A stretch of DNA of 60,000 nt from Membranipora membranacea (lineage: Eukaryota > Bryozoa > Gymnolaemata > Cheilostomatida > Membraniporidae): contig OU612065.1 in the NCBI GenBank assembly GCA_914767715.1, forward strand, positions 32,490,001 to 32,550,000, written 5' to 3'. The position numbers and the translations under genes are program-made. The notes beneath the pieces were generated by a model that worked only from the letters and a program-made list of their open reading frames with translations, searched no databases and was not told the origin of the DNA. Below, one piece after another: positions 1 through 8,889 of the stretch (position 1 is its first letter; the number at the start of each line of letters is the position of its first letter).

Positions 1-82
1 ATCGGACAAATGACCAGTGATCAGCATGTGAGATCTTATATCTTATACATGGTTTATTGATATTTGAACTTTTTAAACTTAC

Positions 83-125
83 CAATTGAAGCGATAAGCA
101 TTGAGATCAGTACAAATACCTTCAT
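83..125 (-). CDS. Secreted short peptide gene, copy A: first coding exon only (gene runs off the left edge)
   Basis: The minus strand carries a start codon at 125-123 followed by 14 codons and one base, ending in a donor GTAAGT (complement of 77-82). The peptide begins MKVFVLISMLIASI, the hydrophobic core of a signal peptide. The exon itself starts at 135, directly after an acceptor AG (complement of 136-137) with a pyrimidine tract. The start codon, exon length (43 coding bases), phase-1 donor and leader exon match copy B at 3905, so this is a paralogue in the opposite orientation. The second coding exon lies outside the window, so it is unknown whether this copy is intact. The promoter motif and TATA box are better preserved than in copy C. 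By analogy with copy B it probably encodes a small secreted defence-like peptide. Confidence 0.7.
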
Positions 126-302
126 TATGTTTTATCTGGAGAGAGAATGAAACAATTCAAAATGATGTCTGTAACAGCCTAACCTAAAATCAGAATATGT
201 ACCATATTTCTTTACAATACATAAGGTGTAGAGAATAATTTATGACCCACTCTGTAATTTCAAATCACAAGAATCAAGATACTGGTTAAAAAGTGTACTT
301 AC

Positions 303-345
303 AGCTAGCTTTGAATTCAGAGGATTGATATGAGTGTGCAAAACT
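303..345 (-). other. Non-coding leader exon of copy A (5' UTR)
   Basis: A donor GTAAGT (complement of 297-302) follows the exon end AGCTAGCT, the same exon end as in copies B and C. The upstream limit is estimated from the TATA-like box at 373-379, so the transcription start near 345 is an inference. The intron to the first coding exon spans about 136-302. Confidence 0.5.
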
Positions 346-372
346 GAGTGATTGCTGTTAGTTGAAGCTTCA

Positions 373-422
373 TTATATACGAAACATTTTTCCTTTAAAC
401 TTCTAACCAACTGGAAGTATTC
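373..422 (-). promoter_or_regulatory. Promoter of copy A: E-box-like conserved motif plus TATA box
   Basis: Reading the minus strand, 422-405 matches an 18-base motif (GAATACTTCCAGTTGGTT, containing the E-box-like CAGTTG) that recurs upstream of copies B and C. TATATAA follows 25 bases downstream at 379-373, the same spacing as in copy B. Conservation of both elements across three paralogues supports a core promoter. No transcript data were used. Confidence 0.5.
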
Positions 423-652
423 TCAACTTGGTAATACGGTGTCAAATTTAATATTTGTTTCCCATTTCTTTGGAATAAATAGCATGCCATCTTTTATTTC
501 CACATATTGTGATAGTTGATATGAATATTGCAGACCAAAAACGCCGCGATTCTTTGGCTGTAAGAAAATGTAACCAAATAATGCTAGGGAGCCGGATATA
601 CTGATTAATTTGCCAAATGCTAACTAAACAGAAGCATATGCCTTAAATATGA

Positions 653-790
653 AAAGGATGTAGAAATTAATGCAATGTCATATGTATTGTTTGATGGAAG
701 TTACGAGGGAAACCATTAATATGATGTTACAATGTAGTTGGTAACGAAACAGGATAGCATGTCATGCTGGATAGTTTATGTATCAGGGAT
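653..790 (-). repeat. Upstream conserved block of copy A (block 1a)
   Basis: This is the reverse complement of a block also found at 3201-3332 (before copy B), 5181-5312 (before copy C) and 912-1055. Shared landmarks, read on the minus strand, are a CTGTTTC-GTTACC-type stretch, TTAATGGTTTCCC, ACTTCCATCAAAC and CATATGACAT. It is part of the duplicated unit that carries each gene, and may include distal promoter sequence. Confidence 0.6.
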
Positions 791-911
791 GAGCAAAGTA
801 TTGTCACATTCTAAATATTATTAATACGTCATAAACAGAACTCAAATCAAAATCAAATCATTATAAACACCCTAAAATACCAAAAACACAGAAACAATAG
901 CCTTGAAGATG

Positions 912-1055
912 AGGAGGATATGCATAATTATACCATGTCATATGATCATTTTGTGGAAGTGATTTTGGAAACCATTAATTGCTGGTAATGAAATGGTTTA
1001 ATTGGTAATTGAACAGGATACCAAGTCCTGTTGGATAGTTAAAGTATCAGAGAAG
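912..1055 (-). repeat. Orphan copy of the upstream block (block 1b), no gene attached
   Basis: It contains the same landmarks as block 1a, read on the minus strand: CAACAGGACTTGG, TATCCTGTTC, CATTACCAGCAATTAATGG, CACTTCCAC and CATATGACATGG. The sequence between it and block 1a holds no leader exon or signal-peptide exon, so this looks like the remnant of a further duplication whose gene body was lost. Confidence 0.55.
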
Positions 1056-2184
1056 GGCAAAAGATTGTTATCATTTTGTCGTAAAAAAATTGAAAAAATT
1101 CATGCATAAGAAAACAGAAAAGAAACTGCTCAAATCTTGAAATATTGTTATGAACATCACTTTTTCAAAAAGTGCATTTTCCCTAATCTTTCTCTGTTAC
1201 TATTTAAAACACTTTCTTGCCTTGTTTGTTTTGAAATTGCACAACATCTGCAACATGATCAGTGAGAGCAAAAATGTAGAATAAATTCAATTATAATGCC
1301 GAGAATCTACACAATGAATTATGTGTATCTGTATAGTATTGCATAGATTTTAACACACTTATACACGCCATTGTTTGCCTCGTTATAAAGTTGGACATTT
1401 ATACTTACAACAGTGGTATCACATAAACACCAAAGAAAAAGAGATGCTGGTAATGATAACAGCAAAGACATACCGACTCAGTAACCAGAATACCAAATAT
1501 GTTACGCAGTAGTTTTATAGGATCACATAGTTCAATTGTTGAAATACCTCTCAAAAACTTGATATGGACAGTGGTATAATAAACCATAACTATCAAATTA
1601 ATTATTTAACTCGGCCAGGCTCGGATTTCTGCTCGCATTATGGGCATATCGATATGTGTATGAGGTTTACAATGCTCTGTCTCTATCATAATGATCCCGC
1701 AAACTTGTATATAGGTTGTATATAGGATATTCTCCCGAATAGTAGTATGATCAAACCACACACCTACAGAAAAGGTCGAGTTGAATTTGCTTTCTCTCCA
1801 GTATGAAGGACAGCTAAAGGTTTTTTACATGCATGTTTTGTTTGTACTCCTATCATAATCATCTTTGTATCATAATGATATGATATCTGCAGTATCACCA
1901 GTTATTTACTTATACTTTACTTAATTTATTTGAAATTCACAATACAAATAATGATGGGCTGCTTGAGTATAAAAAGCCTTCAGCAGCTAACTTTGAAACT
2001 TCAGTAAGAATCTGATTAAGACTTCAAATCACTTTTTTAAAAAATATTGGTTGATTACAATTATAATTACACATACACATAGTAAAAATATGAGCAGCAA
2101 TGGCAGATTGATGCAGATTATTACGCCATGCAAAACTGTGATGCAAATCTTTGCAGTACTACACTGATACATGCCACAATCATA
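1056..2184. other. Intergenic AT-rich sequence, nothing recognised
   Basis: I see no exon pair with a signal peptide, no repeat shared with the rest of the window and no RNA gene. A 63-codon minus-strand ORF at 1405-1596 has no recognisable feature and is most likely chance. Confidence 0.5.
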
Positions 2185-2651
2185 TATAGACTTGATAATG
2201 AACCTAGACAGGACACTATATGGAGCCTTAGCATTGAGGCATTAAATTGTGGGGCAAATTAACGACATTGGAAGGTATAGTAGCAGTGTTATAATTGACT
2301 TGCAGCTCATATACCAGGGATTTTATTGATAAATCGATCAATTTTGATCGGATTTTGAGATTGAAGATCAAAATAGATTCATCAGCTTGTCGTAAAGATA
2401 TTGATACTAATTTTTGCACAACGCTTTTGTGAAGGAGAAATGAAATCAAGTCATTGGAAAGATGCTGATGATTGTAAAGCCATTTGAAAACTAAAATTAT
2501 AATCAAAATTGGTTGAGCTTTGAACAAAAAACCTGGATTATGGACAGTAAATCAACGATAACACCTATGCTTCTACACCTTCCATTGTTGCTCGTAGTGC
2601 CTCACATCAGCTATATATGGTTTCCTGTCTAGGTTTATTATAAAGTCTATG
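2185..2651. repeat. Long imperfect palindrome (fold-back), about 465 bp
   Basis: The left arm from 2185 to about 2421 pairs with the right arm from about 2427 to 2651. The outer stem pairs CTAGACAGGA (left) with TCCTGTCTAG (right). Further in, TTGGAAGGTATAG pairs with CTACACCTTCCA, ATCAATTTTGATC pairs with ATCAAAATTGGT, and at the centre CACAA/TTGTG flank a CGCTT loop at 2422-2426. The arms run to the centre with only small loops, and by eye about 70-80% of positions pair. It could be a fold-back transposon relic, an inverted duplication, or a template for hairpin RNA. A 99-codon minus-strand ORF inside it looks like a by-product. Confidence 0.7.
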
Positions 2652-2723
2652 TTCACAATTCATTGTAAAGATACTCAGCATAAGAAATAAACCTATTTTA
2701 TATAAATCTGTTGAAATAGACTA

Positions 2724-3071
2724 CCCTATAGGAGTTTAATTTAGCTAGAGTTTAATTTCGCTATCTGGACCTGGTACTAAATTTCACTAGTACTAAATTT
2801 TGCTAGTAGGCTTACTAGTGAAAATTAATTAAAAATGTCCAAACTTGGATTTGAACCCAGGGCATAAATCTCCATCTGATTGCAAGGCAGACACTTAGAC
2901 CACTACACCACGCTAGCTCACATGCTTAGGTAAGGTGTATTCCTGTATAATTGTACATTGTTTATGAAACTATGGTGAGTGAGTTTAATTTAAGATACAC
3001 TAAATTTCGCAACCTAGGCAACAACGCGAAAAGCGAATCCTAAATGCCGCAAAAACTAAACTCCTATAGGG
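2724..3071. mobile_element. MITE, 348 bp, 15-bp perfect terminal inverted repeats, TA target duplication
   Basis: The left end (2724-2738) reads CCCTATAGGAGTTTA and the right end (3057-3071) is its exact reverse complement. TA flanks both ends (2722-2723 and 3072-3073), as expected for a Tc1/mariner-type target site. There is no transposase ORF, so it is non-autonomous. The interior repeats short AGTTTAATTT-like and TACTAAATTT-like phrases near both ends. It also contains a tRNA-like segment on the minus strand. It lies just upstream of the copy B duplication unit. Confidence 0.8.
2839..2914 (-). other. Degenerate tRNA-Ala(TGC)-like sequence inside the MITE
   Basis: On the minus strand an A box (TGGTGTAGTGG, complement of 2900-2910), an anticodon loop reading CTTGCAA, and a B box (GGTTCAAATCC, complement of 2847-2857) occur in tRNA order and spacing. 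The anticodon would be TGC (Ala). The acceptor arms do not pair, the anticodon stem has one mismatch and the T stem has one, so a functional tRNA is unlikely. It may still act as an internal RNA polymerase III promoter. Confidence 0.6.
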
Positions 3072-3200
3072 TACTTGAAAAAGTTGTGTATAATAATAAC
3101 ATTGAGATTTGAACAGCAGTTTTTTCTGTTTTCCTATTCATGACCTTTAAGCCTTGTAATTTAGTTTCGATGAGAAGGCGATGACCAATTTTTCCCCCTA

Positions 3201-3332
3201 ATTGATACTTCAACCATCCAACAGGACCTGTTTCTTGCTCCATTACATCAGAACTTTACCAACAATTAATGGTTTTCCCAATCACTTCCATGAAACAGAG
3301 TATACAACATGACATAATTTTGCATATCCTTT
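3201..3332 (+). repeat. Upstream conserved block of copy B (block 2)
   Basis: Homologous to blocks at 5181, 653 (inverted) and 912 (inverted). Landmarks are CCAACAGGACCTGTTTC, CAATTAATGG, CACTTCCATGAAACAGAG and TTTTGCATATCC. It marks the left part of the tandem duplication that produced copies B and C. Confidence 0.6.
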
Positions 3333-3592
3333 TTGCCTTAACCAATCATTTTGTTTCCTTAATTTATCATTAAAATGTAAGGGCTTTTGTTTTTAGCGCT
3401 GGGCAATTTAATTTTGTTATTAATCACATCAACAGTTTGTCTAACGGTTTTATTAAAAGGGAAATCACTGCGGAATTTTCAGTCTGCAATAATAATCAAC
3501 CATTACGATCAGTTGCAAGAAAATGGAGCATAACATTTTTTTCCAAAAAAAGGGAAACAACTATTCAATTTGATCACATATTTACGAATATA

Positions 3593-3642
3593 GAATACTT
3601 CCAGTTGGTTTGACAGTTCTAAGGAAAATGTTCCATATATAA
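3593..3642 (+). promoter_or_regulatory. Promoter of copy B: conserved E-box-like motif and TATA box
   Basis: GAATACTTCCAGTTGGTT at 3593-3610 is identical to the copy A motif, and TATATAA follows at 3636-3642. A further shared phrase, GGGAAACAA, lies about 40 bases upstream and also occurs before copy A. Expected transcription start is near 3666. Confidence 0.5.
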
Positions 3643-3665
3643 CGAAGCTTCAACTAATAGCAAGC

Positions 3666-3712
3666 ACTCAGTTTTCCACACTAATATCAATACACAGAAG
3701 TCTGAGCTAGCT
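3666..3712 (+). other. Non-coding leader exon of copy B (5' UTR)
   Basis: It ends in GAGCTAGCT directly before the donor GTAAGT at 3713. The 5' end is inferred from the TATA box. The following intron ends at the acceptor TTTCAG at 3890-3895, so the second exon starts at 3896. Confidence 0.5.
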
Positions 3713-3904
3713 GTAAGTAGAATTTTAAACTGTGAACCTGCATATCTCATGTCTGGAAGTTGTCATTTGAAGCAACCTGAGTTTTATGATTACAAACCAC
3801 CCGGATGGTCATCAATCATTGTCGTATTACAAAGTTACCCTTTTTTTACGCTTTTTCAGGCAGCAGTTTGAATTGTTTCATTTTCCCTATTTCAGATCAA
3901 CAAA

Positions 3905-4300
3905 ATGAAGGTATTTGTACTGATCTCATTCCTCGTTGCTTCAATTGGTAAGTTTACAAAAGTTGAAATATCACAAAGATTTGAAGTCTTTAGCATCGTA
4001 TTGCTGGTCATCATACTTTTGAACCATTTTAAATTAATTTTTGCACAAAATGCAACTAGATGTGTACCCAATTGTTTTTCATGATACCCTATATAACATG
4101 TCAAAGTAAAATTCAAACAAATTTTAGCACATATTAATAGATGTATGATAAAAGAGTTAATCGTCTCATCTTTCTTTCTAGCTGTAACACAGACTGAAGC
4201 TGGAGTCGTTTCGGCAGTTGTTAAAGGGGCAGTGAAATCTGGAGCAGCAGGATTTGTTGCTGATCAAGCTGTGAAAGGACTCGATAAGCTTTTTGGATAA
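3905..4300 (+). CDS. Secreted short amphipathic peptide, copy B (two coding exons), likely host-defence peptide
   Basis: The coding exons are 3905-3947 and 4182-4300, joined across a phase-1 intron with donor GTAAGT and acceptor TTCTAG. The product has 53 residues. Residues 1 to about 21 form a signal peptide: Met-Lys, a hydrophobic core, and Ala at 21 as a likely cleavage site. The predicted mature part (about 22-53) is rich in Gly, Ala and Val, lacks Cys, has Lys at 29, 33, 46 and 50 and Asp at 42 and 49 (net about +2), and ends KLFG, so amidation at the final Gly is possible. The Lys i/i+4 spacing fits a cationic amphipathic helix, as in many antimicrobial peptides, but I recognise no specific family. 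After the stop, a donor at 4319 lies 18 bases downstream and splices to a non-coding exon at 4542. The tandem duplication with copy C and the conserved promoter support a real gene. Confidence 0.7.
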
Positions 4301-4541
4301 CTCAGTTAAACAAAACAGGTAACAGCTACAGCGATAACAATAATGAATTGATATATCAATGTTGTGAGCACCTGAACACCTGATTATAATGAGAGGACAT
4401 CATACACAGATGAAGAACAGGGTAAACAGTTTTGAAGTCATTAATCTACGAATCAAATGACTTGTAGCGCATATCTTATTACAACAGGAACATCAAGCAA
4501 ATGATTTTGATAATCTCTATACAGTTTTTATTCTTTTTCAG

Positions 4542-4669
4542 GACTTTAAGGATTTAAGCACCAAGGATAGGATTTACCATGTATTAATTACCACCACATC
4601 CTCTTTTTGTCTGCAACTTCAAAACATTTTCTTGTAAAAGACTTCAAATGATGTTTTGTTACAGATAAA
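4542..4669 (+). other. Terminal non-coding exon of copy B (3' UTR)
   Basis: It begins after the acceptor TTTTTCAG (ends 4541). GATAAA at 4664-4669 is a weak polyadenylation candidate, in the place where copy C has AATAAA (6259-6264). An AATAAA further on at 4920-4925 is the alternative. Homology with copy C continues through this exon and on to about 4870. Confidence 0.45.
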
Positions 4670-5180
4670 ATATTGACTTGACTTGAAGTTTAGAATTTAT
4701 CTCCCGAGAGAAAGGTATAATTTCCGGTTTTTTTAAAAACAAATTATGAGTTGTTCGAGTGACTATATTTTGAATGCACCTTTTTGGTACGTTGAATTGT
4801 CATTGGTTACTTTTGACACTGTTGCGATTCAGAGTTTTGAGATCGTCACATTAGAAAACACAATCACAACTGCATAGGAAAAGGTAACCATTTGTTGTGA
4901 AGATACTCCTCAGCACAAGAATAAAGTCTAACTGTATATACGCTCAAACATTCATGTATGAGGTATAATGTGCCCTTGCGAGGTTTAATATATATATTTC
5001 CAATGTCGGAACCGAGGAGGCAAGTAGTGTTCTAAATAGTAACATACAGCAATGTGGAAAAAGCGACAAAAAAACTTGAAAATGTGGTGTTTATAATATT
5101 TTGATAAGACTTGAACATTTTGTTGTTGTTCTGTTAATGACTGTTGAGCCTTTTAATTCAGTTTTATTAAGAAGAAGATG
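4670..5180. other. Downstream flank of copy B and intergenic spacer
   Basis: Positions 4676-4870 are homologous to 6270-6465 downstream of copy C; shared phrases include GAGAGAAAGGTAT, GAATTGTCATTGGT and ACATTAGAAAACACA. Positions 4889-4925 resemble 2659-2690 beside the palindrome (AAGATACTC, CAGCA, AATAAA), hinting at another decayed copy. No gene is seen between 4926 and 5180. Confidence 0.5.
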
Positions 5181-5312
5181 ACAACCTTCCAACAGGACTT
5201 GATATCCTGTTTCATTACCTCGTGCAGAATACCATAACCAGCAATTATTGGTTTCCTAAATTACTTCCATAAAACAGAGCATATGATATGACGATATTTT
5301 GCATATCCTTTT
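5181..5312 (+). repeat. Upstream conserved block of copy C (block 3)
   Basis: Homologous to the block at 3201-3332. It contains CCAACAGGACTTGATATCC, CAGCAATTATTGGTTTCC and TTACTTCCATAAAACAGAG. It is the left part of the second tandem duplicate. Confidence 0.6.
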
Positions 5313-5523
5313 AATCTGTATTTTTAGCGTGAGGCAATGTAAACTTGTTATCCGGCCTGTCAGCATTTTTTTGGTTCACAGAAACGACACTAGAAATAAT
5401 TGCGGCATTTTTGGTCTGCAATACACATATCAATCATAACAATCAGTAACAATAAAAACGGCAGGCTAATCTTTCCACAAAAACAGGAAACTTATATTTA
5501 TTTTTCAATTATTACCAAATATA

Positions 5524-5582
5524 GAATGCTTCCAGTTGGTTTGGCAATTAAAAGGAACAATGTAAAATGTTTCATACATAAA
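5524..5582 (+). promoter_or_regulatory. Degraded promoter of copy C
   Basis: The conserved motif (GAATGCTTCCAGTTGGTT, 5524-5541) differs from copies A and B at one base. The TATA position reads TACATAAA (5575-5582), and spacing to the motif is 33 rather than 25 bases. A leader exon end AAAGCTAGCT and donor GTAAGT follow at 5642-5657. Confidence 0.4.
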
Positions 5583-5858
5583 GAAACTTCAATTAACAGC
5601 AATCACTCAGTTTTCCACACCCACGTCAATCCTCAGAATTCAAAGCTAGCTGTAAGTATGATTTTTAAACAGTGAACAATGCATTGTATTATCTCATGTT
5701 TGAAAGTTATCATTTGAAGCAATTTGAGTCTTGAAATTAAAATTCGCCCGGATGGTGATGAATCATTGTCTCAATACAAAGATACAAATTTCTTACAGGT
5801 TGAGCTTTTTTAGGCAGCAGTTTGAATTGTTGCATTTTCCCTATTTCAGATTAACAAA

Positions 5859-6264
5859 ATGAAGGTATTTATACTGATCTCATCCCTCATCGCCTCAATT
5901 GGTAAGTTTACAAAAGTTAAAAAAATCAACAAACAAAGATGTGAAGTCTTTAACATCTTATTGCTGATCATTATGCTTTTGTCCGATTTTAGATTTATTT
6001 TTGCAGAAAATTCAACTACATGTGTACTTAATTGTATTTCATGATGCCCTATATAACATGAGAAAGAAAGATGAAATAAAAATTAGCCGTATCTTATTAC
6101 AGCAGGACTATCAAACAATTGATTTTCATATTTTCTTTACAGTTTTCTTTTTTTTTCAGGACTCAATGCAATATGTAATCCACAAGGATAAGATCTACCA
6201 TGTATTAATGATTACCACATCGTCGTTTTGTACAGGACCTCAATGATTTTTTATTACAAATAAA
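5859..6264 (+). pseudogene. Secreted short peptide gene, copy C: main coding exon deleted
   Basis: The first coding exon (5859-5901) is intact and reads MKVFILISSLIASI, with the same phase-1 donor as copy B. The sequence that should carry the second coding exon is missing. Homology to copy B stops near 6085 (copy B about 4130) and resumes at the phrase ATCTTATTACA near 6090 (copy B about 4472), a deletion of roughly 340 bp. The terminal exon acceptor (ends 6159) is retained. If exon 1 splices to it, the frame stays open for only ten more residues before a stop, giving a 24-residue product that is little more than a signal peptide. AATAAA is at 6259-6264. It is called a pseudogene for the host-defence function, although transcription remains possible. 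Confidence 0.65.
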
Positions 6265-6595
6265 ATACTGACTTGACTAGAAGTTTAGCGTTTATCTGCT
6301 GAGAGAAAGGTATCATTTCCTTTATACTAAACTCATTCTGTATTGTTTCAGTGACTATATATTTGGGATGCACCTTTTCGGTAATTTGAATTGTCATTGG
6401 TCACTTTTGACACTAATGTGAGTCAGGGATATGAGCTCAAGACATTAGAAAACACAACTCAGTTATTTAAACTCAAAAATGCTCAGTTGTAGTTACCTCC
6501 TCCTTACTTTTCCAAAAGCTATCTCCATCCTACAGTTTTTAATTCAAAATAACCACATTTGGTCACCTGGATCGTTAGTCAATCAGCTAACTATT
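6265..6595. other. Downstream flank of copy C up to the satellite edge
   Basis: Positions 6270-6465 repeat the flank of copy B (4676-4870). About 130 bases of unique sequence then lead directly into the first satellite monomer near 6596. No gene is seen. Confidence 0.5.
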
Positions 6596-7140
6596 CTATC
6601 TCATCTAAAATATTAGCTCCCTGTGACGATGCGTTTTCTATCTAAGTATTTTGCAAGAAATAGATAAAAATCGATAGGTACGGTCCTGGGGAAATTAGCC
6701 AATAATTGGGCAGGATTCTTTAGTCGCTTAGAAACGCTTGAAACTCTGTTTTTAGGTTCGCAAGGACGTCCCTATATCTCATCTAAGACATTAGCTCCCT
6801 GTGGCGATGCGTTTTCTATCTAGATATTTTGCAAGAAATCGACCAAAATTCGATAGGTACGGACCTGGGGAAAATAGCCAATAATTGGGCAGACTTCTTT
6901 ACTCGCTTAGAAACGCTTGAAACTCTGTTTTGAGGTTCGCAATGACGTCCCTATATCTCAACTAAGATATTAGCTCCCTGTGATGACGCGTTTTCTATCT
7001 AGGTATTTTGGAAGAAATCGACCAAAAATCGATAGGTACGGACCTGGGGAAATTAGCCAATAACTGGGCAGACTTCTTTACTCGCTTAGAAACGCTTGAA
7101 ATTCTGCTTTGAGGTTCGCAATGACGTCCCTATATCTCAT

Positions 7141-7215
7141 CTAAAATATTAGCTCCCTGTGACGATGCGTTTTACTAACTCAGAAACACTTGCTACTCTG
7201 TTTTGAGGTTCGCAA
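7141..7215. repeat. Truncated satellite monomer 1
   Basis: GCGTTTT is joined directly to ACTAACTCAGAAAC near 7171, so about 90 bases of the monomer are missing. The joined ends share a TTTACTA-like phrase, consistent with deletion between short direct repeats. Confidence 0.8.
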
Positions 7216-7589
7216 TGACGTCCCTATATCTCTTCTCAAATAATAGCCCCCTGTGACGATGCGTTTTCTATCTAGGAATTTTGCGAGAAATCGACAAAAA
7301 TAGATAGGTACGGTCCTGGGGATATTAGCCAATAATTGGGCAGAATACCTTTCTAGTTTAGAAACGCTTGAAACTGTGTTTTGAGGTTCACAATGACGTC
7401 CCTATATCTCAACTAAGATATTAGCTCCCTGTGATGACGCGTTTTTTATCTAGGTATTTTGGAAGAAATCGACCAAAAATCGATAGGTACGGACCTGGGG
7501 AAATTTGCCAATAATTGGGCAGAATTCTTTACTCGCTTAGAAACGCTTGAAACTCTGTTTTGAGGATGCAATGACGTCCCTATATCTCA

Positions 7590-7665
7590 TCTAAAAAATT
7601 AGCTCCCTGTGACGTTGCGTTTTACTAACTAAGAAACACTTGCTACTCTGTTTTGAGGTTCGCAA
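7590..7665. repeat. Truncated satellite monomer 2
   Basis: It has the same deletion junction as the unit at 7171, here near 7623, followed by the same GAAACACTTGCTACTCTG variant. It shares ancestry with units 1 and 3. Confidence 0.8.
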
Positions 7666-8759
7666 TGACGTTCCTATATCTCTTCTCAAATGATAGCCCC
7701 CTGTGACGATGCGTTTTCTATCTAGATATTTTGCAAGAAATCGACAAAAATCGATAGGTACGGTCCTGGGGAAATTAGCGAATAATTGGGCATAATTCTT
7801 TATTAGCTAAGAAACGCTTGATAATCTGTTTTGAGGTTCGCAATGACGTACGTCCCTATATCTCGTCTAAAATATTAGCTCCCTGTGACGATACGTTTTC
7901 CATCTAGGTATATTGCAAGAAATTGACAAAGATCGATAGGTACGGTCCTGGGGAAATTAGCCAATAATTTGGCGTAATTCTGTACTAGCTTAGAAACGCT
8001 TGAAACTCTGTTTTGAGGTTTGCAATGACGTCTCTATATCTCATCTAAAATATTAGCCCCCTGTGACGATGCGTTTTCTATCTAGATATTTTGCAAGAAA
8101 TCGACAAAAATCGATAGGTACAGTCCTGGGGAAATTAGCCAATAATTGGGCATAATTCTTTATTAGCTAAGACACGCTTGATACTCTGTTTTGAGGTTCG
8201 CAATTACGTACGTCCCTATATCTCGTCTAAAATATTAACTCCCTGTGACGATACGTTTTCTATCTAGGTATTTTGCAAGAAATTAACAAAAATCGATAGG
8301 TACGGTCCTGAGGAAATTAGCCAATAATTTGGCATAATTCTGAACTAGCTTATAAAACGCTTGAAACTCTGTTTTGAGGTTCGCAATGACGTCCCTATAT
8401 CTCTTCTCAAATAACAGCCCCCTGTGACAATGCGTTTTCTATCTAGGAATTTTGCAAGAAATCGACAAAAATCGATAGGTACGGTCCTGGGGATATTAGC
8501 CAATAATTAGGCAGAATACCTTACTAGTTTAGAAACGCTTGAAACTCTGTTTTGAGGTTCACAATGACGTCCCTATATCTCAACTAAGATATTAGCTCCC
8601 TGTGATGACGCGTTTTCTATCTAGGTATTTTGGAAGAAATCGACCAAAAATCGATAGGTACGGACCTGGGGAAATTTGCCAATAATTGGGCAGAATTCTT
8701 TACTCGCTTAGAAACGCTTGAAACTCTGTTTTGAGGATGCAATGACGTCCCTATATCTC

Positions 8760-8840
8760 ATCTAAAAAATTAGCTCCCTGTGACGATGCGTTTTACTAAC
8801 TAAGAAACACTTGCTACTCTGTTTTAAGGTTCGCAATGAC
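8760..8840. repeat. Truncated satellite monomer 3
   Basis: It has the same junction, near 8794. The surrounding units (about 8565-8860) also match 7394-7690, so the truncated unit was copied as part of a larger block. Confidence 0.8.
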
Positions 8841-8889
8841 GTCCCTATATCTCTTCTCAAATAAGAGCCCCCTGTGACGATGCGTTTTC

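Noticed and set aside
1405-1596. 63-codon minus-strand ORF in the intergenic region
   Set aside because: Isolated and AT-rich, with no splice partner, paralogue or motif.
2228-2527. 99-codon minus-strand ORF
   Set aside because: It lies wholly inside the long palindrome and has no domain, signal peptide or splice context. An open frame here is expected by chance.
2839-2914. Functional tRNA-Ala gene
   Set aside because: The acceptor arms do not pair and both the anticodon and T stems carry mismatches. It lies inside a MITE, so it is a tRNA-derived relic.
3892-4116. 74-codon minus-strand ORF opposite copy B
   Set aside because: It is the antisense shadow of the signal-peptide exon and intron.
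6001-6246. 81-codon plus-strand ORF and its neighbours inside copy C
   Set aside because: It runs across an intron and the terminal non-coding exon region of the pseudogene, with no homology.
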